Of a stretch of 5,656 nucleotides of DNA, positions 1-5,428 are shown in pieces. Under the pieces are notes generated by a model. The model searched no databases and was not told where the DNA came from. It worked only from the letters and a program-made list of their open reading frames with translations. The DNA is from an uncultured Caryophanales bacterium (GTDB taxonomy: Bacteria; Bacillota_I; Bacilli_A; RFN20; CAG-826), in assembly GCA_946183335.1 (NCBI GenBank), contig CAMGZN010000058.1, positions 1-5,656 on the forward strand, read 5' to 3'. How positions within the stretch are numbered: position 1 is the first letter of the stretch; each line of letters opens with the position of its first letter. A program made the translations under genes and the position numbers.

Positions 1-970
1 GAATACCATAGGTAATCAAAGATGACATCTGTCCAACGGTTAATTTAATCCAGAAATCATTATCAACTGTTCCTCGATAAATTGCGTATGTACCAATTGA
101 AATAATTAAGATATTTGAAATATGAATCGTAGTGTTGAGAAGTGGGTCGCTTAAGGCAACTAGCTTTTCAGCCTTAATAAATCCGCCAGCAAGGGAGTTA
201 GAGGCCTCAGTAAATTTCTTCTTTTCGTATTCTTCACGCACATATGATTTAACAACGCGTATGCCAGAAACATTTTCCTGAACGGATTCGTTGAGTTTAT
301 CGTATCGTTTGAAAACTTTACTAAAGATTCTAAAAGCATTTTTGCCAATTAACCACAAACCTATTCCAATAATTGGAATTAACAAAATGAAAATAACGGC
401 CATCCATCCACCAGCAACGAAAGCCATAACGGCGGAAAAAATGATCATTAATGGTGCTCGGACAACAATTCGAATCATCATTTGGAACGCCATTCCAACT
501 TGGTTTACGTCTGTTGTTAAACGAGTAATTAATGAAGATGAATGGAATTTATCAATGTTAGAGAACGAGAAAGTTTGAATTTTCTTATAAATGTCTTCGC
601 GGAGATTTGTTTGTAAGCCAACAGAGGCTCTAGCAGCGGTTCTTCCGCCAATAAATCCAGCACTTAATGAAATTAAAGCCATCACAATTAATGTAATAAT
701 GATGCCAAAAATTGTTACGCTTAGTTTGATATCTAGCGTGACATTTGTATATGTTAATGTTTTGAAAATATCAGAAAACTCATGAAGTTCATTATATGGG
801 TGTTCAGGGGTAACTGTTACAGCCTGTGTGATTGTATCAATCAACATCGACATAACGAAAGGCATCGCACATTCCATGAGTGCTTCAATCACCATTAAAA
901 TTGGAGTCCAAATCGCATATTTTTTATATTGACGGACCGATTTTGCTATTAACTTAATCTTCTCAATCAT
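1..970 (-). CDS. ABC exporter, membrane domain (partial, C-terminus off left edge)
   Basis: This is the N-terminal 323 residues of a half-size ABC exporter; the frame is open to the window edge. The start is the ATG at 970-968, the first in-frame ATG after a TGA, with no clear SD before it. Hydrophobic segments lie near residues 19-46, 84-108, 163-186, 189-210 and 277-298, fitting an ABC transporter type 1 membrane domain. Family-typical stretches are TRLTTDVNQV (149-158), ESVQENVSGIRVVKSY (228-243) and the cytoplasmic helix region REEYEKKKF (245-253). A polar loop at about 50-82 separates the first two helices. The ATP-binding domain (Walker A, signature, Walker B) would lie beyond the left edge. 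Such proteins export drugs, lipids or peptides as homodimers or as heterodimers with a neighbouring half-transporter. The substrate is not readable, and the partner gene, if any, is outside the window. Confidence 0.93.
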   Translation of the reverse strand, partial: MIEKIKLIAKSVRQYKKYAIWTPILMVIEALMECAMPFVMSMLIDTITQAVTVTPEHPYNELHEFSDIFKTLTYTNVTLDIKLSVTIFGIIITLIVMALISLSAGFIGGRTAARASVGLQTNLREDIYKKIQTFSFSNIDKFHSSSLITRLTTDVNQVGMAFQMMIRIVVRAPLMIIFSAVMAFVAGGWMAVIFILLIPIIGIGLWLIGKNAFRIFSKVFKRYDKLNESVQENVSGIRVVKSYVREEYEKKKFTEASNSLAGGFIKAEKLVALSDPLLNTTIHISNILIISIGTYAIYRGTVDNDFWIKLTVGQMSSLITYGI

Positions 971-988
971 AATTTGTGATGCTTTATA

Positions 989-1017
989 ACTATAATTATT
1001 TAGTTCAAATAATTCAA
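989..1017 (-). promoter_or_regulatory. candidate promoter for the ABC exporter gene
   Basis: On the minus strand, TTGAAT (1017-1012) and TATAGT (994-989) are separated by 17 bases, giving a sigma-A-like pair with 4/6 and 5/6 matches. Transcription would begin near 982, leaving a leader of about 12 nt with no SD. A competing minus-strand pair is TTAGCA (1071-1066), 18 bases, TATAAT (1047-1042), which would give a leader of about 65 nt. I cannot choose between them from sequence. Confidence 0.35.
994..1014. repeat. 8+8 inverted repeat, possible operator
   Basis: AATTATTT (994-1001) and AAATAATT (1007-1014) are perfect reverse complements around the 5-base centre AGTTC. The repeat fills most of the space between the candidate -35 and -10 of the ABC promoter, where a bound repressor could block polymerase. 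No regulator gene is visible in the window. Both arms are entirely A/T, so chance occurrence is a real possibility. Confidence 0.35.
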
Positions 1018-1043
1018 TTCTAAAAGGTCAAAAATTACAAAAT

Positions 1044-1049
1044 TATAAT
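1044..1049 (+). promoter_or_regulatory. candidate -10 box for the membrane protein/ATP-grasp operon
   Basis: A perfect TATAAT lies 24 bases before the annotated start at 1073. No good -35 is found 16-18 bases upstream (TAAAAG at 1021-1026 is the sequence at 17). The element is part of ATTATAAT (1042-1049), which also reads as TATAAT on the minus strand, so the same eight bases could serve divergent promoters. Confidence 0.35.
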
Positions 1050-1072
1050 AGAACAGCACTAAAAATGCTAAA

Positions 1073-1633
1073 ATGTTTGAAATGAAACAAGAAGTAAAAG
1101 TTCGAGCTGAATTTATTCAAAGAATTATATTCATTGTCTACTGCTTATTTTGTGCTGGAACAATGATTGCTTTTTCAATTCTTGGCTATACAGCGGAAAG
1201 AGTTTCGTTAGGAATCCTCTTTCTTCTTGCTTCAGTTTTCCATATTTCCGAGTTCCATCATTACAACAATAACAAAGTTGCTGGAACAATTTACTTTGCT
1301 CTATCCATCATTGGAATTATACTCGGTGTCTGGTCGTTGGTTGATGGAAATCTCGACCTTTGGCTTGTTGCTTTAATCTTTGGAATTATGGATGTTGTTT
1401 CTGGCGCTTTTGAGATTTTTACAAATGCTGTTATACTCAAAAAACCATTCAATTCCCACACAAATATTACAGAATATGCCGTTTCAACAGCAGATATTAT
1501 TTTTGGTATTTTGCTAATTATTCACCGTGAAAATGGATTGACTGTTCACGTGATTTATTTGGCGATTGTGTTTTTGATTAATGCCGCAGTTGCTATCACT
1601 CACATTGCAAGCGAATTAGGTAAACATGAATAA
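1073..1633 (+). CDS. six-helix integral membrane protein, DUF308/HdeD-like
   Basis: The product is a 186-residue hydrophobic protein with six predicted membrane segments at about 17-38, 43-61, 69-90, 94-118, 133-151 and 155-180, joined by short loops. The compact six-helix build, pairs of helices ending in small and aromatic residues, and the IFGIMDVVSGAFEIF stretch (102-116) resemble the DUF308/HdeD family of small membrane proteins, but this is a fold-level impression and no function follows from it. Acidic residues D107, E114 and D141 fall inside predicted helices. No SD precedes the ATG at 1073; the in-frame ATG at 1082 (MKQEVK) is an equally possible start and would give 183 residues. 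Its stop overlaps the start of the ATP-grasp gene by 8 bases, so the two are almost certainly co-transcribed and translationally coupled. Confidence 0.88.
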   Translation: MFEMKQEVKVRAEFIQRIIFIVYCLFCAGTMIAFSILGYTAERVSLGILFLLASVFHISEFHHYNNNKVAGTIYFALSIIGIILGVWSLVDGNLDLWLVALIFGIMDVVSGAFEIFTNAVILKKPFNSHTNITEYAVSTADIIFGILLIIHRENGLTVHVIYLAIVFLINAAVAITHIASELGKHE

Positions 1634-2495
1634 AAAAGGTTTGATTGTCATTAATGGTTACGGCGTTGCTGAAGGTGTGCAACACCAAGTTAGAAGACTT
1701 TTAGAAGAGTTTTCAAAACGTAATGTCAAAATCGATGTTCGCACAAGTACGGATATCTTTTCTTATATTAAGGAAGGAACGATAAGTGTTGATCTTCCAA
1801 AGTATGATTTTGTTATTTACACAGACAAAGATCGTTATGTCGCTGGCGAACTAGAAAAAGCTGGATACCGTTTATTTAACAGAGTTGATTCGATTGTAAA
1901 GTGTGATGACAAAATGCTCACACATCTTTCACTTTCAAATAATGGTATTAAGATGCCAACAACTATTTCATCTGCGCTTTGTTATCGCGATGATGGAAAT
2001 AGAAAATATTTAGATAAAGTTATAGATATCATTGGTTTACCAATGATTGTTAAAGAAAACTACGGCAGTTTAGGACGCCAAGTTTACTTAATTAATAATA
2101 AAAAGGAACTATCAGAAATTGAGAATAAATTGATTCACATTCCACACATTTTCCAAGAATTTATTGAATCATCAAAAGGAAAAGATTATCGCTTAATTGT
2201 TATTGGCGGGGAAGTCGTTGCTTATATGAAAAGAGAGAACAAACATTCCTACCTTTCAAACCTTGCAACAGGTGGAAAAAGTTGCGTAGTTAAACTTCCA
2301 AACGCATATATTGAGATGGCTGAAAAATGTGCAAAAATTTTAGGTCTTGATTACTGTGGTGTTGACATTTTAGAAGGAAAAAGTGGAGAACCAATTCTTT
2401 CTGAAGTTAACTCAAATGCCTTCTATGAGGGAATAGAAAAAACAACTGGCGTAAATGTCGCTCAGTTGTATGTTGATTATATCTTAAGTAAGTAA
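1626..2495 (+). CDS. RimK-like ATP-grasp ligase
   Basis: This 289-residue protein has the length and layout of RimK-type alpha-L-amino acid ligases, which use ATP to make an acyl phosphate and join it to an amine. An N-terminal domain (1-85) is followed by the linker RLFNRVDSIVKCDDK, with a likely ATP-contacting K96. The ATP-grasp lysine K143 comes next, with the glycine-containing loop YGSLGRQ (146-152), then QEFIE (177-181), D187 and R189. The metal-binding set is D247 (GVDILE), E260 and N262 (SEVNSN), and the family tail EGIEKTTGVNVA is at 268-279. All key catalytic positions are present, so it should be active. Known family members glutamylate ribosomal protein S6, coenzyme F420 or carrier proteins; the substrate here is unknown and S6 modification should not be assumed. 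A short SD-like TTAGG (1617-1621) lies 4 bases before the ATG, inside the upstream membrane protein gene. An intrinsic terminator lies just past its stop, within the convergent gene. Confidence 0.9.
   Translation: MNKKGLIVINGYGVAEGVQHQVRRLLEEFSKRNVKIDVRTSTDIFSYIKEGTISVDLPKYDFVIYTDKDRYVAGELEKAGYRLFNRVDSIVKCDDKMLTHLSLSNNGIKMPTTISSALCYRDDGNRKYLDKVIDIIGLPMIVKENYGSLGRQVYLINNKKELSEIENKLIHIPHIFQEFIESSKGKDYRLIVIGGEVVAYMKRENKHSYLSNLATGGKSCVVKLPNAYIEMAEKCAKILGLDYCGVDILEGKSGEPILSEVNSNAFYEGIEKTTGVNVAQLYVDYILSK
2437..2469 (-). terminator. intrinsic terminator for the DJ-1 gene, inside the ATP-grasp coding end
   Basis: Read on the minus strand, ACAACTG (2469-2463) pairs with CAGTTGT (2448-2442), and GCG pairs with CGC inside it after a one-base bulge, leaving a 7-base loop. 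Five Ts follow directly (2441-2437). The hairpin begins 26 bases beyond the DJ-1 stop codon, a usual distance for a rho-independent terminator. The same bases encode the conserved KTTGVNVAQL segment of the ATP-grasp protein. Confidence 0.6.
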
Positions 2496-3050
2496 TTATT
2501 TTGGGTCTAATCCCTGAAGTCCGACCTGGACTTTTTCTTTTGCTTCTTTATCCAATAAAGTTTCGATAATTGTTAGTGCAAAAGGTATTGAATATTGCAT
2601 CGATCGTGCAGTTATAATGTTACCTGATTTTTCAACTTCAGAACCTACGAATTCACCGTCAATTCCTTCATTAAATCCAGCAAAACACGTATATTTGTGT
2701 CCGACCAAAAAACCATGATTTCCTAAAATTGATGGTGCTGCACAGATGGCGCAGAGTAATTTGTTTTGAGATGCAAATTTTTCAAGGTACATTGGCACTA
2801 ATGGACACTCAGAAAGGTTTTTTGTTCCTCTCCCTCCACCCGGAAGAATGATCGCTTGGTATGGTGTTGTATCAAAAATGAGTTTTAGTAGTGCGTCAGC
2901 TAAAACATGAACACCAAAAGAGGACTGAACTTCTAAACGATCGGCGATTGATGCGGTGGTAACTTCGATTCCTGCTCTCATTAAAACGTCGCGAGTTGTT
3001 AGGGCTTCTGTATCTTCAAATCCATCAGCTAAAAGCATTAATACTTTCAT
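2496..3050 (-). CDS. DJ-1/PfpI family protein
   Basis: The 184-residue product matches the DJ-1/ThiJ/PfpI fold in full. GFEDTEA (10-16) carries the conserved glutamate E12, LPGGGRGTKNLSE (69-81) forms the nucleophile-side loop, and CAICAAP (100-106) holds the reactive cysteine C103 at the nucleophile elbow. TARS (147-150) and the helix IPFALTIIE (155-163) close the domain. Members act in oxidative-stress protection, protein or metabolite deglycation, or as chaperones; which applies here is not visible. C100 and C103 form a CxxC pair, a possible redox feature. I chose the ATG at 3050-3048: the SD AAGGA (3063-3059) is 8 bases from it, whereas an upstream in-frame TTG at 3056 would be only 2 bases from that SD. 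The stop abuts the convergent ATP-grasp stop. A possible -10, TAAAAT (3082-3077), lies in the divergent intergenic region without a clear -35. Confidence 0.93.
   Translation of the reverse strand: MKVLMLLADGFEDTEALTTRDVLMRAGIEVTTASIADRLEVQSSFGVHVLADALLKLIFDTTPYQAIILPGGGRGTKNLSECPLVPMYLEKFASQNKLLCAICAAPSILGNHGFLVGHKYTCFAGFNEGIDGEFVGSEVEKSGNIITARSMQYSIPFALTIIETLLDKEAKEKVQVGLQGLDPK
2516..2541 (+). terminator. intrinsic terminator for the membrane protein/ATP-grasp operon, inside the DJ-1 coding end
   Basis: AAGTCC (2517-2522) pairs with GGACTT (2528-2533) around the loop GACCT, with a possible extra G-U pair at 2516/2534. A T-rich run with a single C follows to 2541. It lies 21 bases past the ATP-grasp stop. 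On the opposite strand these bases encode the DJ-1 tail KEKVQVGLQ. Confidence 0.65.
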
Positions 3051-3078
3051 AAACAAAATCCTTATTTATTGATATAAT
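3050..3078 (+). promoter_or_regulatory. promoter for the lipoprotein gene
   Basis: TAAACA (3050-3055) and TATAAT (3073-3078) are separated by 17 bases, with 4/6 and 6/6 matches to the sigma-A consensus. Transcription would start near 3085, just before the SD AGAGG (3087-3091). The promoter overlaps the start codon and ribosome site of the divergent DJ-1 gene, so the two transcription units compete for the same DNA. Confidence 0.6.
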
Positions 3079-3097
3079 TTTACCACAGAGGTTTGAA

Positions 3098-3919
3098 ATG
3101 AAAAAAACATCCGTCTCGTTATTAGTTCTCTTGGCGTTATTGGTTTCAGGTTGCACAAGCGCTTCTAAAAGGAAGAAAACTTCAAAGGAAGCAGATATTA
3201 GTTCCCAAAATTCTGAGAATCCAACATCTCAACCATCACCAACTTCTGAAGTTGCTCCGGTGAGTAGCAATCCAACAACTCAACAATCTCCAAGTTCGCA
3301 AACAACAACTCAAAATCTATCAAGTTCTCAAATTGAACCACCTCCAAGCGGCGATTTCACTGTGACAATTTGTACATCTGGTTATGATTTTTCTGAAACA
3401 TCGGGGTTTACAACGTTTGGTATTGAAATACTTACGAATAGCGATCCGGCAAAAAACCATTTAGCAAAGTTACAGACTTATTTTCAGAATACTTGCGGTT
3501 ATGAAGGCGCAATAAGCAACCTTGTTTGCACCTATATGTTTATTCAACCTCTTCAACTAGAAGATTATGATCACATGTGTTTGACAATTGGGGCAGCTTC
3601 TGATGCTAAAGGCTCAGGAACAATGACTTGGACTAGTACTTTGGATATTAAAAAAGTGGAAGTAAAAGCTCGAGCATACTTTAAGTATTATAGCTATCAA
3701 TCTGGTGGTGAATTAGTCGAAGGATGGAACCATGATGACTATGCAAACTTTGTAATTGATGGTCAAACAACTGTTCTTCCAATCGCGGAACAAAGAACCG
3801 AACAACAAACGATTGTCTACGAACCGGCATCTCCAGTTAAGTCGTTTACCATTGGTAATGGAGAACAAATTGCTTCACGCATTTTTATCGAAGAGTTAAA
3901 AATAACTTTTAGTAATTAG
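3098..3919 (+). CDS. secreted lipoprotein with Ser/Thr/Gln/Pro linker and beta-rich C-terminal domain
   Basis: This 273-residue protein starts with a lipoprotein signal peptide: KK at 2-3, a hydrophobic core at 5-16, and lipobox LVSGC with the lipidated cysteine at C19. A basic patch KRKKTSK (24-30) and a low-complexity linker (about 31-84) with degenerate repeats follow; the linker probably spaces the domain from the membrane. The rest (85-273) looks like one or two beta-sandwich modules. The segment 160-272, with LTIGAASDAKGSGTMTW, KKVEVKARAY, NFVIDGQ, SFTIGN and RIFIEELKIT, resembles the C-terminal module of many secreted nucleases and surface proteins from gut Firmicutes. This is a remembered pattern, not a search result. 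C133 and C144 could form a disulfide. No enzyme motif is seen, so a binding or adhesive role is a guess. The SD AGAGG (3087-3091) is 6 bases from the ATG. The stop is TAG, and terminator-like hairpins follow. Confidence 0.85.
   Translation: MKKTSVSLLVLLALLVSGCTSASKRKKTSKEADISSQNSENPTSQPSPTSEVAPVSSNPTTQQSPSSQTTTQNLSSSQIEPPPSGDFTVTICTSGYDFSETSGFTTFGIEILTNSDPAKNHLAKLQTYFQNTCGYEGAISNLVCTYMFIQPLQLEDYDHMCLTIGAASDAKGSGTMTWTSTLDIKKVEVKARAYFKYYSYQSGGELVEGWNHDDYANFVIDGQTTVLPIAEQRTEQQTIVYEPASPVKSFTIGNGEQIASRIFIEELKITFSN
3221..3329 (+). repeat. degenerate 28-base coding repeats in the lipoprotein linker
   Basis: Three related units begin at 3221, 3272 and 3302, each of the form (C/A)CAACAxCTCAAxxATC followed by AxCAAxTTC. 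They encode NPTSQPSPTSE, NPTTQQSPSSQ and TTTQNLSSSQ. Spacings are 51 and 30 bases, so the frame is kept. They look like old in-frame duplications within a spacer, a common source of length variation in such linkers. Confidence 0.55.
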
Positions 3920-3932
3920 ATAAAATAAATAG

Positions 3933-3956
3933 AAGGCCTGCTAGTCAGGCTTTTTT
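3933..3956 (+). terminator. intrinsic terminator after the lipoprotein gene
   Basis: AAGGCCTG (3933-3940) pairs with CAGGCTTT (3946-3953), including one G-U pair, around the loop CTAGT. The T run continues to 3956. It starts 14 bases after the stop codon. Confidence 0.85.
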
Positions 3957-3963
3957 CTTATCT

Positions 3964-3987
3964 TGTAAGCGTTTTACACGCTTTTTT
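3964..3987 (+). promoter_or_regulatory. second hairpin: backup terminator or cre-like operator
   Basis: AAGCG (3967-3971) pairs with CGCTT (3979-3983) around a 7-base loop, and Ts run to 3987, so it can be read as a weak tandem terminator. The same bases contain the inverted repeat TGTAA-GCGTT-TTACA (3964-3978), which resembles the CcpA/LacI-family operator TGNAANCG...CA but is one base longer than the usual 14. Its centre lies about 53 bases upstream of the predicted enolase transcription start, a distance at which CcpA sites are known to activate some Firmicute carbon-metabolism genes. Either reading, or both, may hold. Confidence 0.4.
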
Positions 3988-3988
3988 A

Positions 3989-4017
3989 TTGAAATAGTTT
4001 TGGTGATAATTTATTAT
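3989..4017 (+). promoter_or_regulatory. enolase promoter
   Basis: TTGAAA (3989-3994) and TATTAT (4012-4017) are separated by exactly 17 bases, each matching the sigma-A consensus at 5 of 6 positions. Transcription would begin near 4024, leaving a leader of about 18 nt that holds the SD. This is one of the two best-formed promoters in the window, in keeping with a highly expressed gene. Confidence 0.7.
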
Positions 4018-4019
4018 CA
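4004..4019. repeat. perfect 7+7 palindrome over the enolase -10 box
   Basis: TGATAAT (4004-4010) and ATTATCA (4013-4019) are exact reverse complements separated by TT. The palindrome covers the whole -10 hexamer of the enolase promoter. A dimeric regulator bound here would block polymerase. No regulator is encoded nearby, and AT-rich palindromes can arise by chance. Confidence 0.45.
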
Positions 4020-4041
4020 ATATCGCAAAGAGGAATAGAAA

Positions 4042-5343
4042 ATGGAAAATACAAAAATCAAATCCATCCACGGTCGTGAAATTCTTGACTCCCGTGGAAA
4101 TCCAACCGTTGAAGTTGATGTTGTGCTTGAAAACGGTATGATGGCCCGTGCCGAAGTCCCAAGCGGAGCTTCCACTGGTATCTACGAAGCACTTGAACTT
4201 CGTGACGGTGATAAAAAACGTTACCTTGGTAAAGGAACATTGAAAGCTGTTGCCAATGTAAATGAAATCTTAGCCAAAGAACTCAAAGGCCAAGATGCTG
4301 CTAATCCAGATGCAATCGATGAACTCATGCTCAAGATTGATGGCACCAAAGGCAAAACCAAACTCGGTGCTAATGCTATCTTAGCTGTCTCTCTTGCTGT
4401 CAACAAATTAGCTGCTCAAATCAAAGGCGAACCACTTTATAAGTATTTATCCGAAGGACGTGAAGTTGTTCTTCCAGTCCCAATGATGAACATTCTTAAT
4501 GGTGGATGCCACGCTTCTAACACAGTTGACTCCCAAGAATTCATGATTATGCCAGTTGGCGCTCCAAACTTCCGTGAATGTTTAAGATGGTGTTCCGAAG
4601 TCTACCACGTCCTCGCCAAGAACCTCAAAGCCAAAGGCTTAGCCGTTTCTGTCGGTGACGAAGGTGGTTTCGCTCCAAACCTTGCTTCTGATGAAGATGT
4701 TTTAAGAGAAATCGTCAAAGCTATTGAAGATGCTGGCTATGTCCCAGGAAAAGACTTCAAGTTAGCTATGGATGCTGCTGCTTCCGAGTGGAAGGATGAA
4801 GAAAAAGGTGTTGGCTACTACTACTTACCAAAACAAAAGAAGCATATGACTTCCGATGAACTTATTGATCACTGGGCTAAACTTCTTGAAGAATTCCCAA
4901 TTGTCTCTTATGAAGATATTCTTGATGAAGAAGACTGGGAAGGCTGGAAGAAACTTACTGCTCGTATCGGTAAGAAAGTTCAACTCGTTGGTGACGACTT
5001 ATTCGTTACAAACGTCGAACGTTTAAGCAACGGTATTAAAGTCGGTGCTGCTAACTCCATCTTAATTAAGCTCAATCAAATCGGTTCTGTTAAAGAAACC
5101 AAAGCCGCAATCAAGATGGCTCACGATGCTGGTTACACAGCCGTTACATCCCACCGTTCTGGTGAAACAGAAGATACATTCATTGCTGACCTCTGTGTTG
5201 GCTTAGCAACTGGTCAAATTAAGACTGGTGCTCCATGCCGTGGCGAACGTGTGAACAAGTACAATCAACTTCTCCGTATCGAAGAAGAACTTGGTCCAAA
5301 AGCCAAATATGCTGGCATGAAAGCCTTCAAGTTTGCTAAATAA
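4042..5343 (+). CDS. eno: enolase (phosphopyruvate hydratase)
   Basis: Enolase converts 2-phosphoglycerate to phosphoenolpyruvate in glycolysis, in the cytoplasm, with two Mg ions. The 433-residue length is normal and every landmark is present: [11 protein letters not shown] (17-27), the mobile loop [17 protein letters not shown] (41-57), H157 and E166 ([11 protein letters not shown]), and E207 (GDEGGFAPN). The metal ligands are D244 (AMDAAASE), E291 and D318 (QLVGDD). The catalytic base is K343 ([10 protein letters not shown]), followed by SHRSGETED (370-378) with H371 and by K394 (QIKTGAPCR). The SD within AAAGAGGAA (4027-4035) is well placed before the ATG. Codons are far more biased than in neighbouring genes (CGT, GGT, CCA, AAC, TCC, GTC favoured), as expected for very high expression. 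It stands alone between its own promoter and terminator, with no gap, pgk, tpi or gpm next to it here. Small departures from common bacterial wording are [11 protein letters not shown] (289-299) and GAPCRGER (396-403). Confidence 0.99.
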   Translation: MENTKIKSIHGREILDSRGNPTVEVDVVLENGMMARAEVPSGASTGIYEALELRDGDKKRYLGKGTLKAVANVNEILAKELKGQDAANPDAIDELMLKIDGTKGKTKLGANAILAVSLAVNKLAAQIKGEPLYKYLSEGREVVLPVPMMNILNGGCHASNTVDSQEFMIMPVGAPNFRECLRWCSEVYHVLAKNLKAKGLAVSVGDEGGFAPNLASDEDVLREIVKAIEDAGYVPGKDFKLAMDAAASEWKDEEKGVGYYYLPKQKKHMTSDELIDHWAKLLEEFPIVSYEDILDEEDWEGWKKLTARIGKKVQLVGDDLFVTNVERLSNGIKVGAANSILIKLNQIGSVKETKAAIKMAHDAGYTAVTSHRSGETEDTFIADLCVGLATGQIKTGAPCRGERVNKYNQLLRIEEELGPKAKYAGMKAFKFAK

Positions 5344-5365
5344 GATTACTAATTAAATCAAAATT

Positions 5366-5389
5366 GAGTCTCTTAAGAGACTCTTTTTT
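5366..5389 (+). terminator. enolase terminator
   Basis: GAGTCTC (5366-5372) and GAGACTC (5377-5383) form a perfect 7-bp stem with a TTAA loop, followed by six Ts (5384-5389). The whole stem-loop is an 18-base perfect palindrome starting 23 bases after the stop. The minus-strand side has only a short T run, displaced by two bases, so action is mainly in the plus direction. Confidence 0.92.
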
Positions 5390-5401
5390 GTTATCTATAA
5401 T
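5373..5401 (+). promoter_or_regulatory. candidate promoter for the hydrolase gene
   Basis: TATAAT (5396-5401) is a perfect -10. TTAAGA (5373-5378) lies 17 bases upstream with a 4/6 match, but sits inside the enolase terminator hairpin. The -10 is flanked by TTATCT (5391-5396) and AGATAA (5407-5412), a 6+6 inverted repeat with a 10-base spacer that could be an operator. The transcript would start near 5408 and contain no clear SD. Confidence 0.4.
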
Positions 5402-5428
5402 TCTAAAGATAAACAAGCTAATATCATT

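Noticed and set aside
160..785. Open frames of 62, 95 and 64 codons (160-348 minus; 291-578 and 591-785 plus)
   Set aside because: They lie over the ABC exporter coding frame, have no ribosome site and encode unrecognisable proteins; they are shadows of the real gene.
1065..2495. Peptide-modification (graspetide-type RiPP) cluster built around the ATP-grasp gene
   Set aside because: No precursor peptide with a repeated acidic core is found nearby, and the six-codon frame at 1065 is too short to be one. The ligase has RimK-type motifs.
3048..3056. TTG at 3056 as the DJ-1 start
   Set aside because: The SD AAGGA would be only 2 bases from TTG but is 8 bases from the ATG at 3050, and the family usually begins MKVLxLLADGFE-like, as from that ATG.
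3221..3329. CRISPR-like or tandem-repeat array
   Set aside because: The units are degenerate, irregularly spaced, in frame and fully coding; they are a low-complexity protein linker.
3920..4041. Riboswitch or structured RNA leader before enolase
   Set aside because: The hairpins end in T runs upstream of the promoter, and the predicted enolase leader is only about 18 nt, too short for a riboswitch.
4058..4406. Two minus-strand open frames of about 60 codons within enolase
   Set aside because: Enolase is unambiguous here, and its strong codon bias creates long antisense open frames.
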